DNA of 43,817 bases from Vibrio maritimus. GTDB taxonomy: Bacteria; Pseudomonadota; Gammaproteobacteria; Enterobacterales; Vibrionaceae. The stretch spans positions 1 to 43,817 of the forward strand of contig JYJJ01000066.1 in NCBI GenBank assembly GCA_003263775.1, read 5' to 3'. Shown here piece after piece: positions 35,081-42,783 of the stretch (position 1 is the first letter of the stretch; each line of letters begins with the position of its first letter). The position numbers were made by a program, and so were the translations under genes. Under the pieces are notes generated by a model. It was not told the origin of the DNA. It searched no databases and saw only the letters and a program-made list of their open reading frames with translations.

Positions 35081-35461
35081 TATGCAACTCCGTTTGTTAT
35101 TGGAATGTGAATAGTATGTGATCGCATTGGCTTTGGGTATGTACCCCAATAGAGTTACGAGTTGAGTTGTGAAGTCACATAAGTGTCAGGCCCTGTAATA
35201 GAAACTTTGATACAGATCCTCAAAAGCGGGGTAATTTACTTTTTGTCATTAAATATATTTGTCACGATGGAAGATATAATTTAATCATCGATGCGCTCTA
35301 ATTGTAAAAGCGACCATTGCAGAATCGCCTCTCATTGTACAAACGAATAGTTCTAACACTGAAAACCGCGAAGAGCGGGACGTTGAGCCGGTACTGAGTT
35401 GAGCAAGCATCGAGAATCATGGTAATTGAATAGGCATGTAAAGCTAAGATAAGGAGTGTCT
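35081..35461. promoter_or_regulatory. Divergent promoter region between acyl-CoA ligase and LuxR-type regulator
   Basis: A 381-base gap with the dyad GGGTATGTACCC (35135-35146) near the ligase and a TGTGATCGCATTG sequence (from 35117) that resembles half of a CRP site. A GCGGGGTAATTTAC element lies nearer the regulator. No small ORF with a good ribosome site was seen. The divergent layout suggests the regulator controls the ligase from here. Confidence 0.4.
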
Positions 35462-36316
35462 ATGTCTCACCCTACGACAATGACAGAACAAGCAGCTGCA
35501 TGGAATGAGTTCAACCGACACTATCCACGCTTAATTGCCGCTATTGGTGATGTCACATTTCTACAGCGACTGTCTGAGCTTACAACTGCGATTGTCGGTT
35601 ATGACAGTTTAGTCGTGATGAGCTTTGATGGAGAAAACGCACCTGTTGTGCTTTACAACGATACGAGTTTTTTCGAAGACCAAGCTATCGACAAAGAGTT
35701 TATGAGCGCTTTGGTGCTGGATCCGTTCTATCAGTTGATCCGCCGCGGGGTAAAAGAAGGAGTCTATCGTCTCGATGATATTGCTCCAGATGAGTTCTAT
35801 AGTAGCGATTATTACCACCAAATTTACAAACAAACAGGTTTGCAAAAAGAAGTGGGAGTAATTACCAGTTGTGGTGATGACTTGCGTTTAGTGCTTTCAC
35901 TTGGATTGCGTAATAAGGCCTGCGTAGATGTCGATGAAGTAGAAATCGTGAATACATTTTATGAGCTGATTAGTGTCGCGATTTGCAAGCACTTTCAAGT
36001 AGGGCATCCAGAACAACGTACTATTGGTCATCAGTTAAATGATATTTTCAGTAACTTTGGTAAAGACTTTCTTAGTGAACGTGAATGTCAGGTGACCCAA
36101 TTAGTACTGCAAGGGTACTCTACTAAGGCGATTGCGCCTTTGCTCGAGGTCTCGACAGAAACTGTGAAGGTATATCGCAAGCGAATCCACAATAAGTTAA
36201 AAATATCTTCCCAGTCTGAGCTGTTCTCTTTGTTCTTAGAAGCGGCTTCTACCGTGCCTGCGGACAGCAATATTGACCCGCTCACCTTGTATTTTGGAGG
36301 TAAAAGCGTGCACTGA
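35462..36316 (+). CDS. LuxR/GerE-family transcriptional regulator
   Basis: 284 residues. The C-terminus is a clear LuxR-type helix-turn-helix (LSERECQVTQLVLQGYSTKAIAPLLEVSTETVKVYRKRIHNKLKI, about 205-250). The N-terminal 200 residues look like a small-molecule sensor of GAF or autoinducer-binding size, but I recognise no specific family and no phosphoacceptor receiver domain. Start ATG 35462 has AAGGAG five bases upstream. It diverges from the acyl-CoA ligase and MFS genes and probably regulates them, with an acyl compound as a possible ligand. This is inference from context. Confidence 0.82.
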   Translation: MSHPTTMTEQAAAWNEFNRHYPRLIAAIGDVTFLQRLSELTTAIVGYDSLVVMSFDGENAPVVLYNDTSFFEDQAIDKEFMSALVLDPFYQLIRRGVKEGVYRLDDIAPDEFYSSDYYHQIYKQTGLQKEVGVITSCGDDLRLVLSLGLRNKACVDVDEVEIVNTFYELISVAICKHFQVGHPEQRTIGHQLNDIFSNFGKDFLSERECQVTQLVLQGYSTKAIAPLLEVSTETVKVYRKRIHNKLKISSQSELFSLFLEAASTVPADSNIDPLTLYFGGKSVH

Positions 36317-36377
36317 TCACCTTTTATCCCCTATTAGGGTTATTGGGTGAAATGTTAAAAATATTTAACATAGTAAT

Positions 36378-36505
36378 GGTTGGAACCAGTAAGCGCGATA
36401 CGTAGCGTCTGCTAGTGACACATCTCCTTATCTGAGCGCACGCTTGAGCCGCGTAGCGCCGTCAGTTTACCCGATCTCTTGGTAGTCAGAGGTCGGGTTT
36501 TTTTT
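36378..36505 (+). ncRNA. Possible small RNA between the LuxR-type gene and opp
   Basis: A strong terminator lies 154-189 bases after the LuxR-type stop. The sequence before it contains a GC-rich stem GCGC-A-CGC/GCG-TA-GCGC (36436-36459). A promoter-like pair TTGGGT, 17 bases, TAACAT would start a transcript near 36378. This could be an independent RNA of about 128 nt or simply the 3' UTR of the regulator gene. The 647-base gap to oppA also holds the opp promoter and leader, described separately. Confidence 0.3.
36470..36505 (+). terminator. Strong intrinsic terminator upstream of opp
   Basis: CCCGATCTCT pairs with AGAGGTCGGG (10 bp with one G-T), followed by eight Ts. It isolates the opp promoter from upstream transcription. 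Confidence 0.93.
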
Positions 36506-36546
36506 GTGATCTTAATCCGAGGTTGTGTGGAAGTGGCCAAAATGTA

Positions 36547-36562
36547 TGTGATTGCAATCACA
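36547..36562. promoter_or_regulatory. Perfect CRP site of the opp promoter (class II geometry)
   Basis: TGTGATTGCAATCACA is a perfect TGTGA-N6-TCACA palindrome. Its centre (36554.5) lies about 41 bases before the start predicted from the GATAAT -10 box at 36583-36588, the class II position in which CRP overlaps the -35 region. No good -35 box is present, as expected for a CRP-dependent promoter. Confidence 0.85.
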
Positions 36563-36582
36563 TTTGGATTTTTTAGGTGTTT

Positions 36583-36588
36583 GATAAT
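36583..36588 (+). promoter_or_regulatory. Predicted -10 box of the opp promoter
   Basis: GATAAT, matching TATAAT at five of six positions, is placed for a start near 36595. This gives oppA an unusually long leader of about 370 nt. Confidence 0.6.
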
Positions 36589-36727
36589 TCTGAGTGATAG
36601 GTAAAATGAAAACGAATTGTTAAATGGTGTGATGGTTATTTAGTCAAACATGCTGTTTAGTGGTTAATAATTAGAATTATCGAGATTTATTGCTGGTGTT
36701 AAAATGCTCACTGGTGATATCAGTTAG

Positions 36728-36754
36728 AAACTCCGTTGATGGCGGAGTTTTTAT
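36728..36754 (+). terminator. Terminator-like hairpin inside the opp leader
   Basis: AAACTCCG-TTGATGG-CGGAGTTT followed by TTAT. It lies about 135 nt into the predicted leader and before oppA, so it could act as an attenuator or end a short leader RNA. Confidence 0.6.
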
Positions 36755-36781
36755 CTATTATTTATCTCTCCTAGGAGAATT

Positions 36782-36820
36782 ATGCCATTTTTGCTACAAA
36801 AATATGGCAAATTGCTTTGA
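36782..36820 (+). CDS. Possible 12-residue opp leader peptide
   Basis: ATG at 36782 has a perfect AGGAG four bases upstream, embedded in the palindrome TCTCCTAGGAGA, and encodes MPFLLQKYGKLL. Its stop codon overlaps the start of a stable hairpin (GAAGATTG 36819-36826 with CAATCTTC 36840-36847). Such an arrangement would let ribosome movement on the short ORF change folding of the leader. Leucine makes up four of twelve codons. Real translation is unproven. Confidence 0.35.
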   Translation: MPFLLQKYGKLL

Positions 36821-36898
36821 AGATTGGTAATGTGAACCGCAATCTTCGTAAGGATTTAGAATTTTATGCTCAAATATTGAGCTAAATAGTTCTAAAAT
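36819..36898 (+). promoter_or_regulatory. Paired hairpins in the opp leader after the short ORF
   Basis: The first stem is GAAGATTG/CAATCTTC (36819-36847) with an extra GGT/ACC pair inside. The second has GCTCAA-ATA-TTGAGC (36868-36882) enclosed by ATTTAGAA (36854-36861) and TTCTAAAAT (36890-36898). They lie 66-145 bases before the oppA start. Confidence 0.45.
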
Positions 36899-36963
36899 GC
36901 TGACCGTTCTGGCAATTCTTCGAAGAAGTCATGGATGCAAAAATAAAACTTGGAGTTAAATAC

Positions 36964-38595
36964 ATGTATAAGAATAAGATCACGCAAGCCCTTCTTCTAG
37001 GTGCTGGCATGGCAGTGGCTGCCACTTCTTTTTCTACTCTTGCTGCTGATGTTCCAGCTGGCACGCAACTAGCAGAGAAACAAGAGCTTGTTCGTGGTAA
37101 CGGTACCGAGGTAGCAACACTCGATCCGCACAAATCTCAAGGTGTTCCAGAGTCTCACGTAATTCGTGACCTTCTTGAAGGCCTAGTAAACCAAGATGCA
37201 AACGGCAAAACTATCCCTGGTGTTGCGACTTCTTGGGAAACCGAAGACAACCAAACCTTTACTTTCCACCTACGCAAAGACGCAAAATGGTCTAACGGCG
37301 ACCCTGTTACTGCAAACGACTTCGTTTACAGCTTCCAGCGCGCAGTTGATCCAGCGACAGCTTCTCCATACGCTTGGTACATGGAATACACCAAGATGGC
37401 GAACGCAAAAGCCATCGTTGCTGGTAAAAAAGACAAGAGCGAGCTAGGTGTTAAAGCGGTTGACGACTACACACTAGAAGTAACGCTAGACACAGCTGTT
37501 CCTTACTTCGTAATGATGATGGGTCACACAACAGTGAAGCCTGTTCACAAAGCGACAGTAGAGAAGTTTGGTGATCAGTGGACTAAACCAGATAACTTCG
37601 TAGGTAACGGCGCATTTGTTCCTAACAAATGGGTAGTGAACGAGCGTCTAGAGCTAGTTCGTAACGCAAAATACTGGGATAACGACTCAACAGTTCTTAA
37701 CAAGGTAACTTTCCTACCTATCGAGAACCAAGTTGCAGAAATGAACCGTTTCCTTTCTGGCGAGCTAGACTTCACATACGAAGTTCCTAACGAGCACTTC
37801 CGTCGTCTACAGAAAGATTACGCTGAAGATGTAAACATCAAGGGTAACCTGTGTACGTACTACTACCAGTTCAACGCACAGAAAGCACCTTTCAACGATG
37901 TTCGCGTTCGTAAAGCAATGTCTTACGCAATGGACCGCGATATCGTAACTAAAGCGATTCTAGGTCAAGGCCAGAAGCCAGCTTACTTCCTAACTCCAGA
38001 GATCACTGCAGGCTTCGACCCAGTAACTCCAGAGTACGGTCAACTATCTCAAAAAGAGCGTATTGCTGAAGCGAAACGTCTTCTTGAAGAAGCTGGTTAC
38101 ACGAAGAGCAACCCTCTAGAATTCGACCTACTTTACAACACATCTGAAAACCACAAGAAAATTGCTGTAGCAATCGCGTCTATGTGGAAGAAAGAGCTAG
38201 GCATCAATGCGAAGCTTGAAAACCAAGAGTGGAAATCTTACCTAGACAGCAAAGACAGCGGCGATTTTGACGTTGCACGTGCTGGTTGGTGTGGTGACTA
38301 CAACGAAGCGTCTTCATTCCTAACATTGATGGTAAGTCAGAACACGACTGCGGGTCAGCACTATAAGAGCGCTGAGTACGACAAAGTTATCGATAAAGCA
38401 CTGCACTCTACTTCAGAAGAAGAGCGTACAGCACTTTACATCGAAGCTGAGAAAATCCTAGCGAAAGATATGCCAATCGCGCCTATCTATCAGTACGTTA
38501 CAACACGTCTTGTATCTCCACAGCTTGGTGGTTACCCAGAAGGTAACGCAGAAGATAAGATCTACTCAAAAGATCTCTACATCAAAGCTAAGTAA
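36964..38595 (+). CDS. oppA: Periplasmic oligopeptide-binding protein OppA
   Basis: 543 residues, as in E. coli. The signal peptide ends at TLAA-DVPAG, and the mature start AEKQELVRGNGTEVATLDPHKSQG and SNGDPVTANDFVYSFQRAVDP are typical of the SBP_bac_5 family. It captures peptides of any sequence for the OppBCDF importer. Codon use is strongly biased, suggesting high expression. I chose the ATG at 36964 with GGAG eight bases upstream; an upstream in-frame ATG (36931) would spoil the signal peptide. Transcription probably depends on CRP. Confidence 0.97.
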   Translation: MYKNKITQALLLGAGMAVAATSFSTLAADVPAGTQLAEKQELVRGNGTEVATLDPHKSQGVPESHVIRDLLEGLVNQDANGKTIPGVATSWETEDNQTFTFHLRKDAKWSNGDPVTANDFVYSFQRAVDPATASPYAWYMEYTKMANAKAIVAGKKDKSELGVKAVDDYTLEVTLDTAVPYFVMMMGHTTVKPVHKATVEKFGDQWTKPDNFVGNGAFVPNKWVVNERLELVRNAKYWDNDSTVLNKVTFLPIENQVAEMNRFLSGELDFTYEVPNEHFRRLQKDYAEDVNIKGNLCTYYYQFNAQKAPFNDVRVRKAMSYAMDRDIVTKAILGQGQKPAYFLTPEITAGFDPVTPEYGQLSQKERIAEAKRLLEEAGYTKSNPLEFDLLYNTSENHKKIAVAIASMWKKELGINAKLENQEWKSYLDSKDSGDFDVARAGWCGDYNEASSFLTLMVSQNTTAGQHYKSAEYDKVIDKALHSTSEEERTALYIEAEKILAKDMPIAPIYQYVTTRLVSPQLGGYPEGNAEDKIYSKDLYIKAK

Positions 38596-38620
38596 TTCTA
38601 TATAAAAAAAATAACGAACT

Positions 38621-38657
38621 AAGACACTGTGTGTGCATTTAGCACACGCAGCGTCTT
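38621..38657 (+). terminator. Hairpin between oppA and oppB
   Basis: Segmented stem AAGAC/GTCTT, CTG/CAG, GTGTGC/GCACAC with an ATTTA loop, followed by CTTATTATT. Imperfect U-tract hairpins at this position are typical where the binding-protein mRNA is stabilised and transcription is partly terminated before the permease genes. Confidence 0.6.
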
Positions 38658-38670
38658 CTTATTATTAATT

Positions 38671-38681
38671 GTCACAGACTG
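38671..38681 (+). promoter_or_regulatory. Predicted OppZ pairing site before oppB
   Basis: GTCACAGACTG can pair with CAGCCTGTGAC of the opp 3' UTR (42595-42605) in ten of eleven positions. It ends 13 bases before the oppB ATG and adjoins the ribosome site GGATGGATGAG, so pairing would block initiation. Confidence 0.7.
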
Positions 38682-38694
38682 GATGGATGAGTTT

Positions 38695-39615
38695 ATGATT
38701 AAATTCATACTTAAACGGATATTTGAAGCAATACCGACACTGTTGGTATTGATTACTGTCTCATTTTTCTTGATGCGTTTCGCACCAGGTAACCCTTTTT
38801 CAAGTGAGCGCCCACTTCCACCGGAAGTTATGGCGAACATCGAAGCAAAATATGGCTTAGATAAGCCAGTGTTTGAGCAGTACACCACGTACCTCACAAA
38901 CATCATTCAAGGCGACTTCGGGCCTTCATTTAAATATCAAGATTACACGGTAAACGAGCTTATTTCTGTAGCATTACCGGTATCAGCTAAAGTAGGTCTC
39001 ATCGCCTTTATCTTTACCGTCATTATGGGTGTCACGGTCGGTACGATTGCCGCCTTACGGCAGAATACATGGCTCGACTATACGATTATGTCGACCGCCA
39101 TGCTCGGGGTCGTTATGCCCTCGTTTGTACTGGCACCAGCTCTAATTTATCTATTCTCTTTGCACTGGAATCTTTTCCCTGCTGGTGGTTGGCATGACGG
39201 CGGCTTCCAATACATCGTGTTGCCAGTGATTGCTATGTCATTGCTGTATGTCGCAACGTTTGCACGTATCACTCGCGGTAGCATGATTGAAACATTGAAC
39301 AGTAACTTTATCCGTACTGCCCGAGCGAAAGGCTTGAGCTACAGATACATTGTTCTTAAACATGCGTTGAAGCCTGCGTTGCTGCCGGTTGTTTCATACA
39401 TGGGGCCAGCGTTCGTTGGTATCATTACTGGTTCGGTGGTTGTTGAAACTATCTTCGGTCTACCGGGTATCGGTAAGCTGTTCGTGAATGCGGCATTTAA
39501 CCGTGACTATTCGTTAGTAATGGGTGTAACCATTCTTATTGGTTTCCTATTCATTCTATTTAACGCCATCGTAGATATTCTACTTGCGATGATCGACCCG
39601 AAAATTCGTTACTAA
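38695..39615 (+). CDS. oppB: Oligopeptide ABC transporter permease OppB
   Basis: 306 residues, equal to E. coli OppB, with six membrane segments and the EAA loop TARAKGLSYRYIVLKHALKPALLPV that docks on the ATPase. The start MIKFILKRIFEAIPTL matches the family (MLKFILRRCLEAIPTL), so the ATG at 38695 is used; an ATG four codons upstream is possible. It forms the membrane channel with OppC. It lies 99 bases after oppA, behind a hairpin and a predicted sRNA target. Confidence 0.97.
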   Translation: MIKFILKRIFEAIPTLLVLITVSFFLMRFAPGNPFSSERPLPPEVMANIEAKYGLDKPVFEQYTTYLTNIIQGDFGPSFKYQDYTVNELISVALPVSAKVGLIAFIFTVIMGVTVGTIAALRQNTWLDYTIMSTAMLGVVMPSFVLAPALIYLFSLHWNLFPAGGWHDGGFQYIVLPVIAMSLLYVATFARITRGSMIETLNSNFIRTARAKGLSYRYIVLKHALKPALLPVVSYMGPAFVGIITGSVVVETIFGLPGIGKLFVNAAFNRDYSLVMGVTILIGFLFILFNAIVDILLAMIDPKIRY

Positions 39616-39627
39616 GGGAGAGTGGTA

Positions 39628-40533
39628 ATGATGCTAACGAAAAAAGAAAACTTAGAAGCGGTAGAGAAGTTTTCAGAGAACCTAGAAATTGAAGGTCGTA
39701 GTTTGTGGCAAGACGCGCGCATCCGTTTTATGCGCAACAAAGCTGCGATGGTCAGTTTATTTATCCTGTTTGTTATGACGATGGCGGTTATCTTTCTGCC
39801 AATGATCGCACCTTACGCATACGACGATACAGATTGGTATGCAATGCACGCCGCTCCTAGTGCTGAGCACTGGTTTGGTACTGACAGCTTAGGTCGTGAC
39901 CTGTATGTTCGTACCCTTATCGGTGGTCGAATCTCGCTAATGGTTGGTGTACTTGGTGCCTTTGTTGCAGTACTGATTGGTACGCTTTACGGCGCAGCAT
40001 CTGGCTTTATTGGCGGTAAAGTTGACCGCATTATGATGCGTATCCTAGAGATCCTATACGCAGTACCATTTATGTTCCTAGTCATCGTACTAGTGACCTT
40101 CTTTGGTCGTAACATTGTACTTATCTTTGTCGCTATCGGTGCGATTGCATGGCTGGACATGGCGCGTATTGTACGTGGTCAAACGCTCAGCTTGCGCAGC
40201 AAAGAGTTTATTGAAGCGGCACACGTATCGGGCGTAAGCACATGGCGTATTATTACGCGTCACATTGTTCCTAACGTACTTGGTATCGTAGCGGTTTACT
40301 CAACGCTTCTTATTCCAAGCATGATCCTAACGGAATCATTCTTGTCATTCCTTGGTCTTGGTGTTCAAGAGCCAATGACGAGCTGGGGCGCACTTCTTCA
40401 AGAAGGCTCTCAAACGATGGAAGTTGCTATTTGGCAGCTAACTTACCCAGCAATCTTCATGGTGGTAACGCTATTCTGCTTTAACTATGTGGGCGACGGT
40501 CTTCGTGACGCGTTGGATCCAAAAGACAGATAA
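39628..40533 (+). CDS. oppC: Oligopeptide ABC transporter permease OppC
   Basis: 301 residues with an N-terminal cytoplasmic segment containing EIEGRSLWQDARIRFMRNKAA, six membrane segments and the EAA motif EAAHVSGVSTWRIITRHIVPNVLG. Start ATG 39628 (MLTKKENLEAVEKFSENLE, with another ATG in front read as MM) follows GGGAG by seven bases and matches the E. coli start; the GTG six bases upstream is less likely. Twelve bases after oppB. Confidence 0.97.
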   Translation: MMLTKKENLEAVEKFSENLEIEGRSLWQDARIRFMRNKAAMVSLFILFVMTMAVIFLPMIAPYAYDDTDWYAMHAAPSAEHWFGTDSLGRDLYVRTLIGGRISLMVGVLGAFVAVLIGTLYGAASGFIGGKVDRIMMRILEILYAVPFMFLVIVLVTFFGRNIVLIFVAIGAIAWLDMARIVRGQTLSLRSKEFIEAAHVSGVSTWRIITRHIVPNVLGIVAVYSTLLIPSMILTESFLSFLGLGVQEPMTSWGALLQEGSQTMEVAIWQLTYPAIFMVVTLFCFNYVGDGLRDALDPKDR

Positions 40534-40552
40534 TAACGATTAAGGAAGTACT

Positions 40553-41524
40553 ATGAGCTTATTAGATGTAAAAGATCTGCGTGTCGAATTTAAAACGCAG
40601 GACGGTATTGTAACCGCAGTTAACGACCTGAACTTCTCACTTAACCAAGGCGAAACGCTTGGTATCGTAGGTGAGTCAGGTTCTGGTAAATCTCAGACTG
40701 TATTCTCAATCATGGGTTTGCTAGCGAAAAACGGTATTGTATCGGGCAGCGCTCAGTTCGAGGGTCGTGAGATCCTTAACCTACCTGAGAAAGAGCTGAA
40801 CAAAGTTCGTGCTGAGCAGATTGCGATGATCTTCCAGGATCCAATGACCTCACTTAACCCTTACATGAAGGTGAGTGATCAGTTGATGGAAGTACTCATG
40901 CTGCACAAAGGCATGGGCAAAGCGGAAGCATTTGAAGAATCTGTTCGTATGCTAGAAGCGGTTAAGATCCCAGAAGCACGTAAGCGTATTACCATGTATC
41001 CGCACGAGTTTTCGGGCGGTATGCGTCAGCGTGTAATGATTGCGATGGCTCTACTTTGTCGTCCAAAACTTTTGATTGCCGATGAGCCTACAACGGCACT
41101 CGACGTAACCGTTCAGGCGCAGATCATGGATCTTCTGAACGAGCTAAAAACCGAGTTTAATACAGCAATCATTATGATTACTCACGATTTGGGCGTGGTG
41201 GCTGGTTCTTGTGACAAAGTACTTGTGATGTACGCGGGTCGTACTATGGAATACGGTACCGTTGACGAAATCTTCTACAACCCAAGTCACCCATATGCAG
41301 AGGGTCTGCTAAAGGCAATCCCTCGTTTGGATACCGAAGGTGAAATCCTGCCTACGATTCCAGGCAACCCACCTAACTTGCTACGTCTACCACCGGGCTG
41401 TCCTTACCAAGAGCGTTGCCACCGTGCAACACCTCAGTGCAGCGTGGAAGCACCAAAGCTAGAGAACTTTGGTCAAGGTCGTCAACGTGCGTGTTTTTCT
41501 GATTGGGAGGCTTGGGCCAAATGA
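40553..41524 (+). CDS. oppD: Oligopeptide ABC transporter ATPase OppD
   Basis: 323 residues. Walker A GESGSGKSQ, signature FSGGMRQRVMIAMAL, Walker B LLIADEPTTALD and the switch histidine ITHDLG are intact. The C-terminal oligopeptide/dipeptide extension has the cysteine cluster CPYQERCHRATPQC that binds an iron-sulfur cluster in related transporters. It powers peptide import with OppF. It overlaps oppF by ATGA. Confidence 0.97.
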   Translation: MSLLDVKDLRVEFKTQDGIVTAVNDLNFSLNQGETLGIVGESGSGKSQTVFSIMGLLAKNGIVSGSAQFEGREILNLPEKELNKVRAEQIAMIFQDPMTSLNPYMKVSDQLMEVLMLHKGMGKAEAFEESVRMLEAVKIPEARKRITMYPHEFSGGMRQRVMIAMALLCRPKLLIADEPTTALDVTVQAQIMDLLNELKTEFNTAIIMITHDLGVVAGSCDKVLVMYAGRTMEYGTVDEIFYNPSHPYAEGLLKAIPRLDTEGEILPTIPGNPPNLLRLPPGCPYQERCHRATPQCSVEAPKLENFGQGRQRACFSDWEAWAK

Positions 41525-42522
41525 ATGCAATGACAAATAACAAAGAACTTCTTTTAGACGTTAAAGACCTTAAGGTCCACTTTAGCATTGCTTCTAAGTC
41601 CGCATGGCCTTGGAGCAAGCCGTCAAACCTTAAAGCTGTCGACGGTGTTAACGTTCGTCTGTACGAAGGTGAAACACTGGGCGTTGTAGGTGAGTCTGGT
41701 TGTGGTAAATCAACGTTTGCTCGCGCCATCATTGGCCTTGTAGAAGCGACGGACGGTGAAGTGATGTGGCTTGGTCAGGATCTGACTAAGATGCAAGCGG
41801 TTCAGCGTCGCAATACGCGTAAAGAGATCCAAATGATTTTCCAGGATCCTTTGGCATCGCTTAACCCGCGTATGACAGTGGGCGACATCATCGCAGAGCC
41901 TCTAGAGACCTTCTATCCAGAACTCTCTAAGGCTGAAGTAAAAGAGCGCGTTCGTGAAATGATGACAAAGGTAGGCTTACTACCAAACGTTATCAACCGT
42001 TACCCTCACGAGTTCTCGGGCGGTCAGTGTCAACGTATCGGTATTGCACGTGCACTTATCTTAAAGCCTAAGATGATCATCTGTGATGAACCAGTATCGG
42101 CACTAGACGTATCGATTCAGGCTCAGGTTGTTAACCTTCTTAAAGAGCTACAAAAAGAGTTAGGTTTGAGCTTGGTTTTTATTGCCCACGATTTGTCGGT
42201 AGTAAAACACATCTCTGATCGCGTATTGGTTATGTACCTAGGTAACGCCGTTGAACTTGGTGAAGCTGAGGCACTGTTTGCTGACCCGAAACACCCGTAT
42301 ACACGAGCGTTGATGTCAGCAGTACCAATCCCAGATCCAAAGATTGAACGTTCAAAGACGATTCAAATGCTAGAAGGCGACTTGCCTTCACCAATTAACC
42401 CACCATCGGGTTGTGTGTTCCGCACGCGCTGTCCACAAGCGACAGAGCAGTGCGCACAACAAAAACCAACAATACAGGGAACGGACGTACACGCAGTGTC
42501 GTGCCTAAACGTTAGCGTTTAG
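41521..42522 (+). CDS. oppF: Oligopeptide ABC transporter ATPase OppF
   Basis: 333 residues. Walker A GESGCGKST, signature FSGGQCQRIGIARAL, Walker B IICDEPVSALD and IAHDLS are present, with the C-terminal cysteine region CVFRTRCPQATEQC. The ATG at 41521 overlaps the oppD stop by four bases and gives the family start MNAMTNNKELLLDVKDLKVHF. Last gene of the operon; its 3' UTR carries an OppZ-like RNA. Confidence 0.97.
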   Translation: MNAMTNNKELLLDVKDLKVHFSIASKSAWPWSKPSNLKAVDGVNVRLYEGETLGVVGESGCGKSTFARAIIGLVEATDGEVMWLGQDLTKMQAVQRRNTRKEIQMIFQDPLASLNPRMTVGDIIAEPLETFYPELSKAEVKERVREMMTKVGLLPNVINRYPHEFSGGQCQRIGIARALILKPKMIICDEPVSALDVSIQAQVVNLLKELQKELGLSLVFIAHDLSVVKHISDRVLVMYLGNAVELGEAEALFADPKHPYTRALMSAVPIPDPKIERSKTIQMLEGDLPSPINPPSGCVFRTRCPQATEQCAQQKPTIQGTDVHAVSCLNVSV

Positions 42523-42591
42523 AGTATCCCAGTAATGTATATAGCAAGGAAAAGCCTTAACCATTTGTGTGTGAGTGGTTAGGGCGGCTAT

Positions 42592-42645
42592 TTTCAGCCT
42601 GTGACGGGCCTAAGCGCGACGAGATGTTTGGTCGCGCTTTTTTTG
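42592..42645 (+). ncRNA. oppZ: OppZ-like small RNA from the 3' UTR of oppABCDF
   Basis: The segment begins in an AU-rich stretch (CTATTTTCAG) suited to RNase E cleavage and ends in a strong terminator, about 54 nt. In V. cholerae OppZ is a 3' UTR-derived, Hfq-bound sRNA processed from the opp mRNA that represses oppB. Here CAGCCTGTGAC (42595-42605) pairs with the oppB start region in ten of eleven positions, supporting the same circuit. A second stem CCTTAACCA/TGGTTAGGG lies just upstream (about 42555-42583) and would belong to a longer precursor. Confidence 0.75.
42612..42645 (+). terminator. Intrinsic terminator of opp and of the OppZ-like RNA
   Basis: AAGCGCGAC (42612-42620) pairs with GTCGCGCTT (42631-42639), followed by a run of Ts as required for an Hfq-binding sRNA tail. 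Confidence 0.95.
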
Positions 42646-42783
42646 TATCTGAAATCCGTAACCCATCGTCTATATCACTAGTTATTCAAAGAATTCGAAC
42701 GACATAGTTAAACCCTCCCTATCAAGTTCCCCCTGGGTTCGCTCTATACTTTGAGTCATCAAATGATAAAGAGGAATAGAGTC

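Noticed and set aside
35157..35180. CRP site TGTGA-AG-TCACA in the ligase/LuxR-type promoter region
   Set aside because: The half-sites are separated by two bases rather than six, so the geometry is wrong for CRP.
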